DNA from: a virus
Virus record (IMG/VR): IMGVR_UViG_3300009519_000017
Coordinates: 1-20,878 of that record
DNA: 20,878 nucleotides
Strand: one strand, 5' to 3'
The notes under the pieces: generated by a model
Databases searched by the model: none
What the model saw: only the letters and a program-made list of their open reading frames with translations
Told to the model about the DNA's origin: nothing
Program-made: the position numbers and the translations under genes
Part shown: in pieces, positions 6,695 to 13,277 of the stretch
How the letters are laid out: each line of letters starts with the position of its first letter
How positions within the stretch are numbered: the stretch's first letter is position 1

Positions 6695-6949
6695 GCTACG
6701 GGGAGCGGGGTCGGATTACTACCGCAACGTGGCATTTCAGAGCTACATCAACCTTTGATAAGGCAAAGCATTGGAGTTGCCAGTAAGCTGAGGGATATGC
6801 GCCAAAGCCCAACAGCCCGCGGCCTTAGCCCCAGTCAGAGGTAATCGAGAACCACCGGCGACCTCCTCCTCCTCTCGCGTGTAACCCCCGCGAGCGCCGG
6901 TGACATCAGGCCCAACAGGATGCCAGTCTTGTTGGGCCATAGTTTTTTC
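6695..6949 (+). ncRNA. structured untranslated RNA region ending in a terminator (candidate small RNA or attenuator)
   Basis: No supported gene lies in this 265-base gap; instead it holds strong secondary structure. GCTGAGG (6787-6793) can pair with CCTTAGC (6823-6829, one G.U). CACCGGCG (6853-6860) pairs perfectly with CGCCGGTG (6895-6902), enclosing a second stem CTCGCG/CGCGAG (6874-6879 and 6889-6894). The internal bulge reads ACCTCCTCCTCC, a repeat of the anti-Shine-Dalgarno core. The region ends in a terminator hairpin. GCCCAACAG occurs both in the terminator's 5' arm and at 6807-6815, so an alternative pairing with the 3' arm is possible. It could be a stand-alone small RNA or the attenuated leader of the glycosyltransferase operon. 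Confidence 0.4.
6909..6949 (+). terminator. intrinsic terminator upstream of the glycosyltransferase operon
   Basis: GGCCCAACA (6909-6917) pairs perfectly with TGTTGGGCC (6930-6938) around a 12-base loop, followed by ATAG and six T residues (6943-6948). It ends the transcript from the sigma-like/zinc-knuckle region only 11 bases before the next gene. Confidence 0.85.
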
Positions 6950-6959
6950 TGGTGGTGCT

Positions 6960-7103
6960 ATGGACTTCACACGCAACCCGTACGGATGGGTGCCATTGGA
7001 CACCAGCCGTGAACTGCTTCGGATGATCTTTCCGAACTACCCCGATGTCAGCGTGTGTCGACCGCTGCCACAATGGATCAAAGACAAGTTGAAGGAGGGG
7101 TGA
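6960..7103 (+). CDS. hypothetical 47-residue protein at the head of the glycosyltransferase operon
   Basis: A short protein (MDFTRNPYGWVPLDTSREL...) with no recognised domain; aromatic and proline residues are frequent and it ends DKLKEG. I chose the ATG at 6960 because the open frame upstream runs through the terminator hairpin. Its own ribosome binding site is weak (GGTGG). Its TGA (7101-7103) overlaps the ATG of the first glycosyltransferase, and that gene's GGAGGGG lies within its last codons. Translation coupling with the glycosyltransferase is therefore likely. The role is unknown; it may mainly deliver ribosomes to the next gene. Confidence 0.5.
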   Translation: MDFTRNPYGWVPLDTSRELLRMIFPNYPDVSVCRPLPQWIKDKLKEG

Positions 7104-7825
7104 TGGGGCCGCGAATTCTACTGGGTATATTCACGTGCCACAAGTACCAATACATTGTGCCCGGTAGCGATACGCGAGATTGGTTCACCCGCCCGCCTGT
7201 TGTGGATCGCGTCTCCGCGATTCGAGACACATGGTTGAAGGATGTCACGGTCGATTATAAGTTCTTCTACGGGCGTGGGAGTGGACGGTCACCCCAGCCG
7301 GACGAAGTGTTCTTAGACGCGCCAGACGACTACCTGCACTCAGCGGACAAGCTTCGAGGCGTAATCAAATACGCGCTGGCTAAGGACTACGACTATCTCC
7401 TCAAGATTGACGACGACGTGTATGCCTACTGGAAGCGCATCATGCAGAACGTGCCTACCGCGGACTACGTCGGCAGTTCAACAGGCCCAGTGCCCGTGCC
7501 CGACCCCACAGCAGTTGTGTGGTGGAAGTCCCGCACAGCAAACACCACTACTTATTGTTCGGGAATGGCTTACTGGTTGAGTAAGCATGCCCTGAAAGTT
7601 TTGTCGGAAAGTGCGCCCGGCTGTTGGGCGGAAGACAGATGGGCGGGCGAGTCTTTGTACCGCAAAGGGATTTACGGCGAAATAGATGGTCGTTATTACA
7701 TCGCGCCGCGCACGAGAACGAACCAGTACATCACAGACGCGGAGTTAGCAAAACCAAACGACTTCTTAGTAATACACTCACTTACGCCAGATCAAATGCG
7801 GCGTCATTGGAAGGAGAGCCAATGA
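7103..7825 (+). CDS. GT31-like glycosyltransferase (beta-1,3-galactosyltransferase fold)
   Basis: This protein probably transfers a sugar from a nucleotide-sugar donor to an acceptor. The order of motifs is that of GT31 enzymes: RVSAIRDTWL near the start, then VDYKFFYGRG. Next is YLLKIDDDVYAYW with the metal-binding DDD at 103-105, then YCSGMAYWLS. The last is CWAEDRWAGESL, the position of the catalytic or structural ED. The 240 residues make a single GT-A domain without a signal peptide or membrane anchor, unlike the Golgi-anchored eukaryotic members. Donor and acceptor cannot be read from sequence. It starts at ATG 7103 behind GGAGGGG and overlaps the preceding stop codon. Its own stop overlaps the next gene (ATGA), so three glycosyltransferases are coupled. 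Confidence 0.8.
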   Translation: MGPRILLGIFTCHKYQYIVPGSDTRDWFTRPPVVDRVSAIRDTWLKDVTVDYKFFYGRGSGRSPQPDEVFLDAPDDYLHSADKLRGVIKYALAKDYDYLLKIDDDVYAYWKRIMQNVPTADYVGSSTGPVPVPDPTAVVWWKSRTANTTTYCSGMAYWLSKHALKVLSESAPGCWAEDRWAGESLYRKGIYGEIDGRYYIAPRTRTNQYITDAELAKPNDFLVIHSLTPDQMRRHWKESQ

Positions 7826-8559
7826 ACATAGTGCGTAGTATGTGGACCGAAAAAACAATCGACCTGATGGAAAGGTTGTCCATCTCTTCGTACTTATACC
7901 ACGGTGTTCCTTATCACCTATACCTCTACAACGACGTGACGGGAATACCAGACGGCGTGGTGATCCACGATGCGCGAGAGATTCTGCCGCAATCGGAAAT
8001 ACAAAACTTTCGCCACCCAGAACAGTTCGCAGATTATTTTCGGTACGCCATGCTGCTGATGGAGGGCGGCTGGCACGCAGACATGGATTCTGTCTGTCTG
8101 AAACCGTTTGACATAAGTACGCCGTACGCTTTCGTGTTGGACAACGTTGACGAGTTTTATGTCAGCGGTTGCTTCATGAAGACGCCGAAGGGCGCTCCCA
8201 TAATGCAGCACTGCTTCAAGACAGTTTCGGACATGAGCGTATCTGACCGCGTAAACAAAGGCTATCAGGATGTCGGGCCGAAGTTGGTACAAAGTTCAGT
8301 CCTAAAATTCGGCATGACAAGTTACCTTCAGCCGAAAGCCGCGTTCGACCCAGTCCCTTGGAACCGAATCAAAGATATCGTGAACCCCACAATAAAGTGG
8401 GATTTGACAAAATCCTACGCAGTTCATCTTCGCGGCAGTATCTGGGACAATGGACCGAACGCCGCCGCGGGTATTCTTCCCTCGGGAAAGAAACTCGACA
8501 GCACTGCGAGCTATCCGGCTGACTGCCTTTACGAACAATTGAAGAGGAGATATTTGTGA
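7822..8559 (+). CDS. GT32-like glycosyltransferase with DXD motif
   Basis: This is a DXD-type sugar transferase resembling the capsular-polysaccharide/Och1-like GT32 group. The signature is FADYFRYAMLLMEGGWHADMD followed by SVCLKPFD, with the metal-binding D87-x-D89. The 245 residues form one soluble domain without membrane segments. It starts at ATG 7822 within an ATGA overlap with the GT31-like gene and has AAGGAG six bases upstream. It ends in a GTGA overlap with the double GT2 gene. Tight coupling suggests the three enzymes build one glycan stepwise. The frame extends upstream into the previous gene, but no start there has a ribosome binding site. Confidence 0.8.
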   Translation: MNIVRSMWTEKTIDLMERLSISSYLYHGVPYHLYLYNDVTGIPDGVVIHDAREILPQSEIQNFRHPEQFADYFRYAMLLMEGGWHADMDSVCLKPFDISTPYAFVLDNVDEFYVSGCFMKTPKGAPIMQHCFKTVSDMSVSDRVNKGYQDVGPKLVQSSVLKFGMTSYLQPKAAFDPVPWNRIKDIVNPTIKWDLTKSYAVHLRGSIWDNGPNAAAGILPSGKKLDSTASYPADCLYEQLKRRYL

Positions 8560-10022
8560 AATTAGTCAGCGTCATCATACCTTTATACAACGCAAGGCGG
8601 TATGTGGCGCAGGCCATCGAGTCCGCACTGAACCAGACGTATAGTAACGTCGAGGTCATTGTGGTAGATGACGGTTCGACAGATGATCCTTTGGAGGTCA
8701 TCAGTAAGTACCCAGTGCGTGTGATACGCCAAGACAATAAGGGTGCGTCCGCTGCACGCAACACAGGCATACGCGAAGCCACAGGCGAATTTATAGTGAC
8801 GCTTGATGCCGATGACACCATTTCACCAGAATATATTGTTCGGACAATGTCTTTGATGACGCCGGACATTTCAGCGGTTTGCACTGACTTTGATTATTTC
8901 GGCCAGCATACAGGTCGAACGCACATCACTATTCCGACGTTGGTTGAAGAGTTGACAGGTAATAAGTTGACTTGCTGCGCGTTGTTTCGCAAGCAGGCGC
9001 TGGTTGATGTAGGTGGGTACAACACAGAGTTGTTTGCCTATGAAGATTGGAACCTCTGGATAGACTTACTCAGCCACGGAAAAAAATTAGCGGTGCTAAG
9101 TGAGCCCCTGTTTCACTACAGGTCGAAGCCTACAGACGAGCATGGACTTTACTCACAGGCACTGCCCCGACATCAAGAGTTAGTGAACAAAATCCAAGCA
9201 CTGCATCCAGATTTGTATGGACCGAACTCGTTCACCGTTGTAGTTCCGTCCAAGTTCAAAGACATTTTCAACGACTGTAGGGACAGCGTGAATCGCTTCT
9301 GCCCGAACGTACGAAAGATTTTAGTGCGGGACGGAGAAGAGATCGTCAAGCCCGAAGGCTGGACAACAGTCTCTGGGATAAAGCCCTTCATATACAGCCG
9401 AAACATCAACCTTGGCATACAGCAATCCATTGGTGATGTTCTGCTGTGCAACGACGATGTTCGTTTTCTACAGGCGGACACAGTCGAACAGATGCAGGAC
9501 TATCTCAAAAAAAATCCTACTGTCGGTGTACTATCCCCGAAGATAGATGGCGGCGTCTCGAATTATTTACAACATGTATCGAGTGCCAAAGAGGGCGTGT
9601 GCAGTTTCTATCTTGCCTTTGTGTGTGTGTTGATCCGCCGCGAGGTCATAGAAAAAGTTGGCATGCTGGACGAGAGATATGCTGGGTACGGATACGACGA
9701 TGTAGATTATTGTCGTAGAGTTTTCAACGCAGGATACCAATTCGCCGTCACTAAAAATGTGAAGGTGAAGCACGGGCACGGTGCCAACACAGCCTCTTCG
9801 TCTTATTCCAGAGAGTTCGGTAAGAAACAGGGACAGATTCAGGGACATGCGGCAGATTTGTACAAAGCAAAATGGGGCGATTCAAGTGTCGAGTGGGGAA
9901 AGCCCACAAACAACGCTTCAGCCCCGCCAGCGACATTTATTAAATCTATAGCAGGAAGTCCGTATAGATACGCATCAGATGGTATGGCTGTCAACTGGTG
10001 GAGTACGCACAAAAGAGTTTAA
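8556..10022 (+). CDS. two-domain GT2-family glycosyltransferase
   Basis: Two GT2-like GT-A domains lie in tandem. Domain 1 (about 1-220) begins VSVIIPLYNARRYV, then has VVDDGSTDD (D38, D39) and the metal-binding LDADD (84-87). Its C-terminal part has ETW-like AYEDWNLWIDLL. Domain 2 (about 230-450) has TVVVPSKFKD and LLCNDDV (D300, D301). GYGYDDVDYCRRV (about 380) follows, at the position of the catalytic acid in rhamnosyltransferase-like GT2 enzymes. At 488 residues it could add two different sugars. The first glycine-rich nucleotide pocket of domain 2 is less typical, so its activity is less certain. The GTG start at 8556 overlaps the previous stop, with AGGAG upstream. The next gene starts eight bases after its TAA. 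Confidence 0.85.
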   Translation: MKLVSVIIPLYNARRYVAQAIESALNQTYSNVEVIVVDDGSTDDPLEVISKYPVRVIRQDNKGASAARNTGIREATGEFIVTLDADDTISPEYIVRTMSLMTPDISAVCTDFDYFGQHTGRTHITIPTLVEELTGNKLTCCALFRKQALVDVGGYNTELFAYEDWNLWIDLLSHGKKLAVLSEPLFHYRSKPTDEHGLYSQALPRHQELVNKIQALHPDLYGPNSFTVVVPSKFKDIFNDCRDSVNRFCPNVRKILVRDGEEIVKPEGWTTVSGIKPFIYSRNINLGIQQSIGDVLLCNDDVRFLQADTVEQMQDYLKKNPTVGVLSPKIDGGVSNYLQHVSSAKEGVCSFYLAFVCVLIRREVIEKVGMLDERYAGYGYDDVDYCRRVFNAGYQFAVTKNVKVKHGHGANTASSSYSREFGKKQGQIQGHAADLYKAKWGDSSVEWGKPTNNASAPPATFIKSIAGSPYRYASDGMAVNWWSTHKRV

Positions 10023-10030
10023 GGAGATTT

Positions 10031-10384
10031 ATGGCGAATGACGGAGCAACACTCGTAGCACGCGGTGCCGCAGCATCGGGCGAACAGCCGAATGGCATCG
10101 TGGCACAGTACCAGTTGGCAGGAACACAGACGGGCACGGCAATCGGCCCGTACGATTCCGGCACGATACTCGGCACAGTTCCTCCGGGGAAGCCCGGACT
10201 GAAGTTGGTCAACGGCACGGTTCAAAATGCCACTGACCTTATTTGTAACAACGCACCGTTGGGCAATACGTTGCCCAGCACCGCCAGCAAAGTTGTCGCA
10301 GGTGTGGTGCAGAGCGGCGTGCCTGCGGTCAACGCAGCACAGGTGACATCGGCGGGATTGTCTCTATCCCCCGAACATGAGTAA
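10031..10384 (+). CDS. hypothetical Ala/Thr/Gly-rich protein, possible virion or glycan-acceptor protein
   Basis: I recognise no domain in these 117 residues. The composition (small residues, few charges, many Thr, Ser and Asn, probably beta-rich) is like phage decoration or fibre proteins. The ATG at 10031 follows AAGGAG by four bases and comes just after the double GT2 gene, so it belongs to the same transcript. Being last in the glycosyltransferase cluster and Thr/Ser/Asn-rich, it could be the glycosylated substrate. That is inference from context only. An alternative reading is a head decoration protein displaced from the head module. Confidence 0.5.
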   Translation: MANDGATLVARGAAASGEQPNGIVAQYQLAGTQTGTAIGPYDSGTILGTVPPGKPGLKLVNGTVQNATDLICNNAPLGNTLPSTASKVVAGVVQSGVPAVNAAQVTSAGLSLSPEHE

Positions 10385-10393
10385 GGAGGAAAC

Positions 10394-10576
10394 ATGGATT
10401 TGGTTATTGCATTGGCAGTGGCAGTGATTCTGTTCGGCGCGGGCTTCGGGTTTCGTGGACTGATCTCGCGTGAGTTAAAGGCTGTGGTCGCGGACTTCAA
10501 GGCGGAAGTCACGAAGTTGCGGGCGGACCTGACAGCAGCCGAGGCTGATGCCAAGACTGAACTGAAGAAACTGTAG
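10394..10576 (+). CDS. small membrane protein with coiled-coil tail
   Basis: This 60-residue protein has one N-terminal transmembrane helix (about 3-23, IALAVAVILFGAGFGF). The rest is a regular heptad-like helix rich in Ala, Lys, Glu and Asp to the end. The topology is that of small phage inner-membrane proteins: i-spanin, holin-associated or superinfection-exclusion types. No lysis enzyme is visible nearby, so none of these can be assigned. The ATG at 10394 is preceded by AAGGAGG. It is followed by a hairpin that could partly terminate transcription. Confidence 0.6.
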   Translation: MDLVIALAVAVILFGAGFGFRGLISRELKAVVADFKAEVTKLRADLTAAEADAKTELKKL

Positions 10577-10601
10577 CGCACAAAAGGACGTTTCGTACAG
10601 C

Positions 10602-10634
10602 GGGCACCTTGAAAATAGGTGCCCATAGTTTCTT
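10602..10634 (+). terminator. possible intrinsic terminator
   Basis: GGGCACC (10602-10608) pairs perfectly with GGTGCCC (10618-10624) around a nine-base loop. It is followed by ATAGTTTCTT, an interrupted T-run. The tail resembles the ATAGTTTTTT after the 6909 terminator, but the weak T-run makes termination partial at best. Confidence 0.5.
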
Positions 10635-10643
10635 GGAGGGGTT

Positions 10644-10976
10644 ATGCAGTCCGACCGCCGGTTACGATCTTGGTATGCTAAGTTCAACAAAAAGTACTGG
10701 GGTGACACCCTTCCAACAGATACCGTTCTCTTTTGGGAACCGACACCTAAGTGTGACGGCGTAACTTGCCCTGTGTTTGAAGTACGAGATGGTTGTTTTG
10801 AAATCAAACTTGACCCAGCACTGAAGGGCGAACCTTGCTGGTGGCGAATCGTGCTTTTGCATGAAATGTGCCATGTTGCCGTTTGGCAGCGGCACCCAAA
10901 ACACCAGCACGGAAAACCGTTTCAAGAAGAGAAAAACCGCATTTATGCGATGGGGGCTTTGAAGAATTTGTGGTAA
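10644..10976 (+). CDS. SprT-like zinc metallopeptidase-fold protein
   Basis: The SprT-like fold is indicated by LLHEMCHVAVWQRH, a HExxH motif at H73-E74-M75-C76-H77. A further HG (H89) sits where the third zinc ligand is expected. The N-terminal WYAKFNKKYWGDTLP is typical of the family's opening helix (N-x-x-Y/F-F-x-x-x-L-P). At 110 residues it is a minimal domain. Cellular relatives such as SPRTN cleave DNA-protein crosslinks; phage members are common but rarely characterised. A role in removing proteins from DNA, or in head or tail maturation, is therefore only inference. The ATG at 10644 follows GGAGGGG. A repeat-rich operator-like gap follows the gene. Confidence 0.78.
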   Translation: MQSDRRLRSWYAKFNKKYWGDTLPTDTVLFWEPTPKCDGVTCPVFEVRDGCFEIKLDPALKGEPCWWRIVLLHEMCHVAVWQRHPKHQHGKPFQEEKNRIYAMGALKNLW

Positions 10977-11040
10977 GACATTCGCGAATCGCGAATTGCA
11001 AATGTCACCGTTCGATGACATTTACGAATGTCACCATTCG
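10977..11040. promoter_or_regulatory. repeat island with inverted and direct repeats, operator-like
   Basis: GACATT/AATGTC pairs occur twice: 10977-10982 with 11001-11006, and 11017-11022 with 11027-11032 around TACG. Laid over these, AATGTCACC(G/A)TTCG is repeated at 11001-11014 and 11027-11040, 26 bases apart (about two and a half helical turns). TCGCGAA is also repeated in tandem at 10982-10995. Such an array could bind a dimeric regulator or act as an RNA hairpin upstream of the structural gene at 11064. No clear sigma70 promoter is seen in it. Confidence 0.5.
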
Positions 11041-11063
11041 GTAACCTTCTGGGAGGAGGGAGT

Positions 11064-11438
11064 ATGCCAAGATATATACCAAAGTATCGCCAGAAGTGGA
11101 TTTACCAGTTCATGAAACTAGGACGGGACAAAAATGCTGGCGGGCCTACTAAGTTGGCCGCTAACATCTGGGGTGCATTTCTCGACGGCCTAATACCCGA
11201 ATCGGCGCTCCCACAGTTTCAGAAGAACGGAAGTATACCAGATACAAAACCACCTGCTGCGCCCGCGCCCGAGCCGCCGCCTGCGCCCGTTGAAGATTAC
11301 GCGCGGCTGCGAGAGTTCCAAGAACAAACTTACGGAGGAGGGCACAATGAGCGAGCCAACACAGGCACAACCAGCGCCGCAACCGGCACCACTGGAGATG
11401 CAAGTACAAATCCCCCAGTGCGACCTGAAAATGGTTGA
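11064..11438 (+). CDS. hypothetical protein with Pro/Ala-rich linker
   Basis: I recognise no family. The N-terminal 55 residues are basic and aromatic (MPRYIPKYRQKWIYQFMKLG) and look folded. They are followed by a linker rich in Pro and Ala, with tracts such as APAPEPPPAP, and a low-complexity Thr/Gly/Ala tail. The ATG at 11064 has a strong GGAGGAGGG upstream; an ATG 12 codons earlier lies inside the repeat island and lacks a site. The last 92 bases overlap the next gene in another frame, and its tail composition there may be dictated by that gene. It may be a small structural or terminase-associated protein, but that rests on position alone. Confidence 0.55.
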   Translation: MPRYIPKYRQKWIYQFMKLGRDKNAGGPTKLAANIWGAFLDGLIPESALPQFQKNGSIPDTKPPAAPAPEPPPAPVEDYARLREFQEQTYGGGHNERANTGTTSAATGTTGDASTNPPVRPENG

Positions 11439-11667
11439 GGGATTCTCACGGGTTTGGCGTAAGAACGCCATCATCCTTGCGGTGCTCGACCAGACATCCA
11501 AAGAATTTGCACGAGACTTTGCGAATATGGTTCTGAAGTCATTCGTCATTGAGCAAGCACAGCGCATCATGAAGATGCAGGCGGAAGCAGCAGCGGTTCG
11601 CGCAGCAGACAATGGGATGATTAAGGACTGCACACCGCTCCCGCAAAAGAATTTGATTATAGCATAG
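11347..11667 (+). CDS. hypothetical 106-residue helical protein
   Basis: A Pro/Gln/Ala-rich N-terminus (about 1-20) is followed by a helical domain (about 28-95) with no motif I recognise, ending LPQKNLIIA. The ATG at 11347 is preceded by GGAGGAGGG, which lies inside the preceding gene. The two genes overlap by 92 bases in different frames, unusually long for this compact genome. The gene sits four places upstream of the terminase large subunit. The small terminase subunit has not been found, and a helical protein of this size is one candidate, weakly supported. Confidence 0.55.
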   Translation: MSEPTQAQPAPQPAPLEMQVQIPQCDLKMVEGFSRVWRKNAIILAVLDQTSKEFARDFANMVLKSFVIEQAQRIMKMQAEAAAVRAADNGMIKDCTPLPQKNLIIA

Positions 11668-11674
11668 GAGCCTT

Positions 11675-12001
11675 ATGGCAAAGTTGACCAGCGCAAAGCG
11701 CAATAGTTTGAAGACGAGTACGTTCGCAATTCCGGGGCGCAGAGCTTACCCGATTCCCGACCGTAGCCATGCGGCCAACGCACTGTCGCGCGTGTCCGGC
11801 AATGGCTCCCCCGCGGAAAAGAAAGCGGTGCGGGCAAAGGTTCATGCAAAATTTCCTTCGATGGGTAAGATGCACGCAGGCGGCGTGGTTCCTGCCGACG
11901 GCAATTACACGCTAAAGAAAGGCGAGACCGTAACTCCAGCACAGGGCCATACGGGCCATTGGGAGATTGACGGTAAGAGCAAAAAGTTTATTTGTGGGTA
12001 G
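11675..12001 (+). CDS. conserved phage protein of the DUF6582-like type
   Basis: The 108 residues match a short protein type I have seen in many phage genomes. It opens with KLTSAKRNSL, then AIPGRRAYPIPDRSHAANAL and RVSGNGSPAEKKAVRAKV, ending the domain near residue 62. Its function is unknown; in other phages it often sits in structural or packaging regions. The C-terminal half adds VPADGNYTLKKGETVTPA, a motif that recurs in altered form in the gene at 12611. The ATG at 11675 follows AGGAG by about four bases. The family name is from memory and should be read as a likely, not certain, label. Confidence 0.65.
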   Translation: MAKLTSAKRNSLKTSTFAIPGRRAYPIPDRSHAANALSRVSGNGSPAEKKAVRAKVHAKFPSMGKMHAGGVVPADGNYTLKKGETVTPAQGHTGHWEIDGKSKKFICG

Positions 12002-12009
12002 GAGATTTT

Positions 12010-12102
12010 ATGATAGAAGCAGCATTGGTGTTTTTCGGCTTCACAGGATTCTGTATCCTTTTGGTATACGGCGTCTTGTTGTACGACCGCTTGGCTCAGT
12101 AA
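12010..12102 (+). CDS. 30-residue single-span membrane peptide
   Basis: A very short gene. ATG at 12010 follows GGAG by five bases, and TAA at 12100-12102 is followed at once by AGGAG for the next gene. The peptide is almost entirely one transmembrane helix (AALVFFGFTGFCILLVYGVLL) with a short YDRLAQ tail. The spacing, flanked by ribosome binding sites on both sides, supports it being translated. Membrane peptides of this size in phages can be lysis or exclusion factors; the function here is unknown. Confidence 0.6.
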   Translation: MIEAALVFFGFTGFCILLVYGVLLYDRLAQ

Positions 12103-12111
12103 GGAGACAAC

Positions 12112-12609
12112 ATGGAGGAGATCATACGTGGGCTATATGTTGGCTCCGATAAGGACGTAGCGAAGGCTGAAGGGCGAGGCTACGCACGACTAGCATGTTG
12201 TAAGGACGGACCTGACAGTCACCGCTCGATGTTAGGCTATACGACACTCGGCGCACCCAAGGGCAAGAACTATCTTTCAGTGCGCAAGGGCGATGTCATG
12301 GCGCTGAACCTCATTGATGTCGACGATCCGACCATGATTCCTGACGAGGTCATTGATCTCGGGATAAACTTCATAGAAGATATGCAGTCCGCGGGCCGCA
12401 AAATACTCGTCCACTGCAACGCAGGTCACAGCCGGTCGACAACAATTACCCTCATGTACCTCAGGGCAGTCGGCGAGATGCCTGATAGTTTCCTCGCAGC
12501 AGAAAAGAAATTCAGATACATCTATCCGCCGTACGATCCCGGTGTTGGAATGCGGGCGCACGCGCGCGAGCGATGGAAGTCGCTACCCGACTTCTTCAAA
12601 GGACAATGA
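12112..12609 (+). CDS. dual-specificity-phosphatase-like protein
   Basis: The protein has the Cys-based phosphatase signature: KILVHCNAGHSRSTT, with nucleophile C102, phosphate-binding loop 102-108 and R108. An upstream NLIDVDDP (D69, D71, D72) could provide the general acid. The 165 residues match a single minimal dual-specificity or atypical DSP domain. The reaction would be removal of phosphate from protein Ser/Thr/Tyr or from another phospho-substrate such as RNA 5' ends or a lipid. In a virus it might counter host phospho-signalling. The ATG at 12112 follows AAGGAG. It sits among small structural genes, so a virion-associated role is also possible. The catalytic residues appear intact. 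Confidence 0.82.
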   Translation: MEEIIRGLYVGSDKDVAKAEGRGYARLACCKDGPDSHRSMLGYTTLGAPKGKNYLSVRKGDVMALNLIDVDDPTMIPDEVIDLGINFIEDMQSAGRKILVHCNAGHSRSTTITLMYLRAVGEMPDSFLAAEKKFRYIYPPYDPGVGMRAHARERWKSLPDFFKGQ

Positions 12610-12610
12610 C

Positions 12611-13261
12611 ATGCCTGCTCCTCCTACTCCCACTAAGCCAGACCAAGACATCATGAACGAAGGTCCGGGTCTCAAAGACAGGGCCAGAGAAACAAGCGCG
12701 GTGTTGAATTCTGTAGCGACGCCCGCGGGCACACCTGCAAGCTCGACAGCCGCCAAGGGTACCGCAGTCGACAAGACCAATCCCAAGGGCGCGCCTTATG
12801 GCACTAAGCCGGGAGAGAAACGCATATCCGATAAAGACATCAGTGATATGACGAAGGGTCTTCCGTCGTATAAGAGCGGCACAGATTATGTCCCTAAGAC
12901 GGGACCAGCAATACTGCACAAGGGCGAGAAAGTCACACCCGCAAAGGACAATCCAATGAAAAACATTTACGACAAGGTTACCGAAGGCGATGCGAAGCCG
13001 CCCAAGAAGATCAAATCCATCCATACGCGCAAAGCCGCGGGTGGGACGTACATCCACGAACATCATCACCACTATCCCGAACATCACAAGATGGAAGAGC
13101 ACACGTCTGCTGACGACAAGTCAATGTTGCAGCATCTGACGGATCAGGCTCCCAATATGTCCGAGACCGCACCCGCAATGCCGACCCCCGGTGGGCCGCA
13201 AGGCGCGGATCAGGCACAGGCTGGCGCGGTTGGCGCTGGCGCACCCCCCGCACAGGCTTAA
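12611..13261 (+). CDS. hypothetical low-complexity protein with His-rich patch
   Basis: These 216 residues are largely disordered-looking: Pro/Ala/Lys/Gly-rich ends, a HEHHHHYPEHH patch (about 157-167) that could bind metal, and an Ala/Gly/Gln tail. The middle has SGTDYVPKTGPAILHKGEKVTPA, a motif commonly embedded in phage tail or head proteins and related to the VPADGNYTLKKGETVTPA of the gene at 11675. I chose the ATG at 12611, two bases after the phosphatase stop, with AAAGGA upstream. It directly precedes the terminase large subunit gene, but it does not resemble a small terminase. A minor virion protein is the most reasonable guess. Confidence 0.6.
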   Translation: MPAPPTPTKPDQDIMNEGPGLKDRARETSAVLNSVATPAGTPASSTAAKGTAVDKTNPKGAPYGTKPGEKRISDKDISDMTKGLPSYKSGTDYVPKTGPAILHKGEKVTPAKDNPMKNIYDKVTEGDAKPPKKIKSIHTRKAAGGTYIHEHHHHYPEHHKMEEHTSADDKSMLQHLTDQAPNMSETAPAMPTPGGPQGADQAQAGAVGAGAPPAQA

Positions 13262-13277
13262 TGATTTTGGCGCGATA

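Noticed and set aside
6743-7003. Minus-strand frame of 86 codons over the structured region
   Set aside because: It runs through the terminator and GC-rich hairpin, has no ribosome binding site and would be antisense to the 6960 gene.
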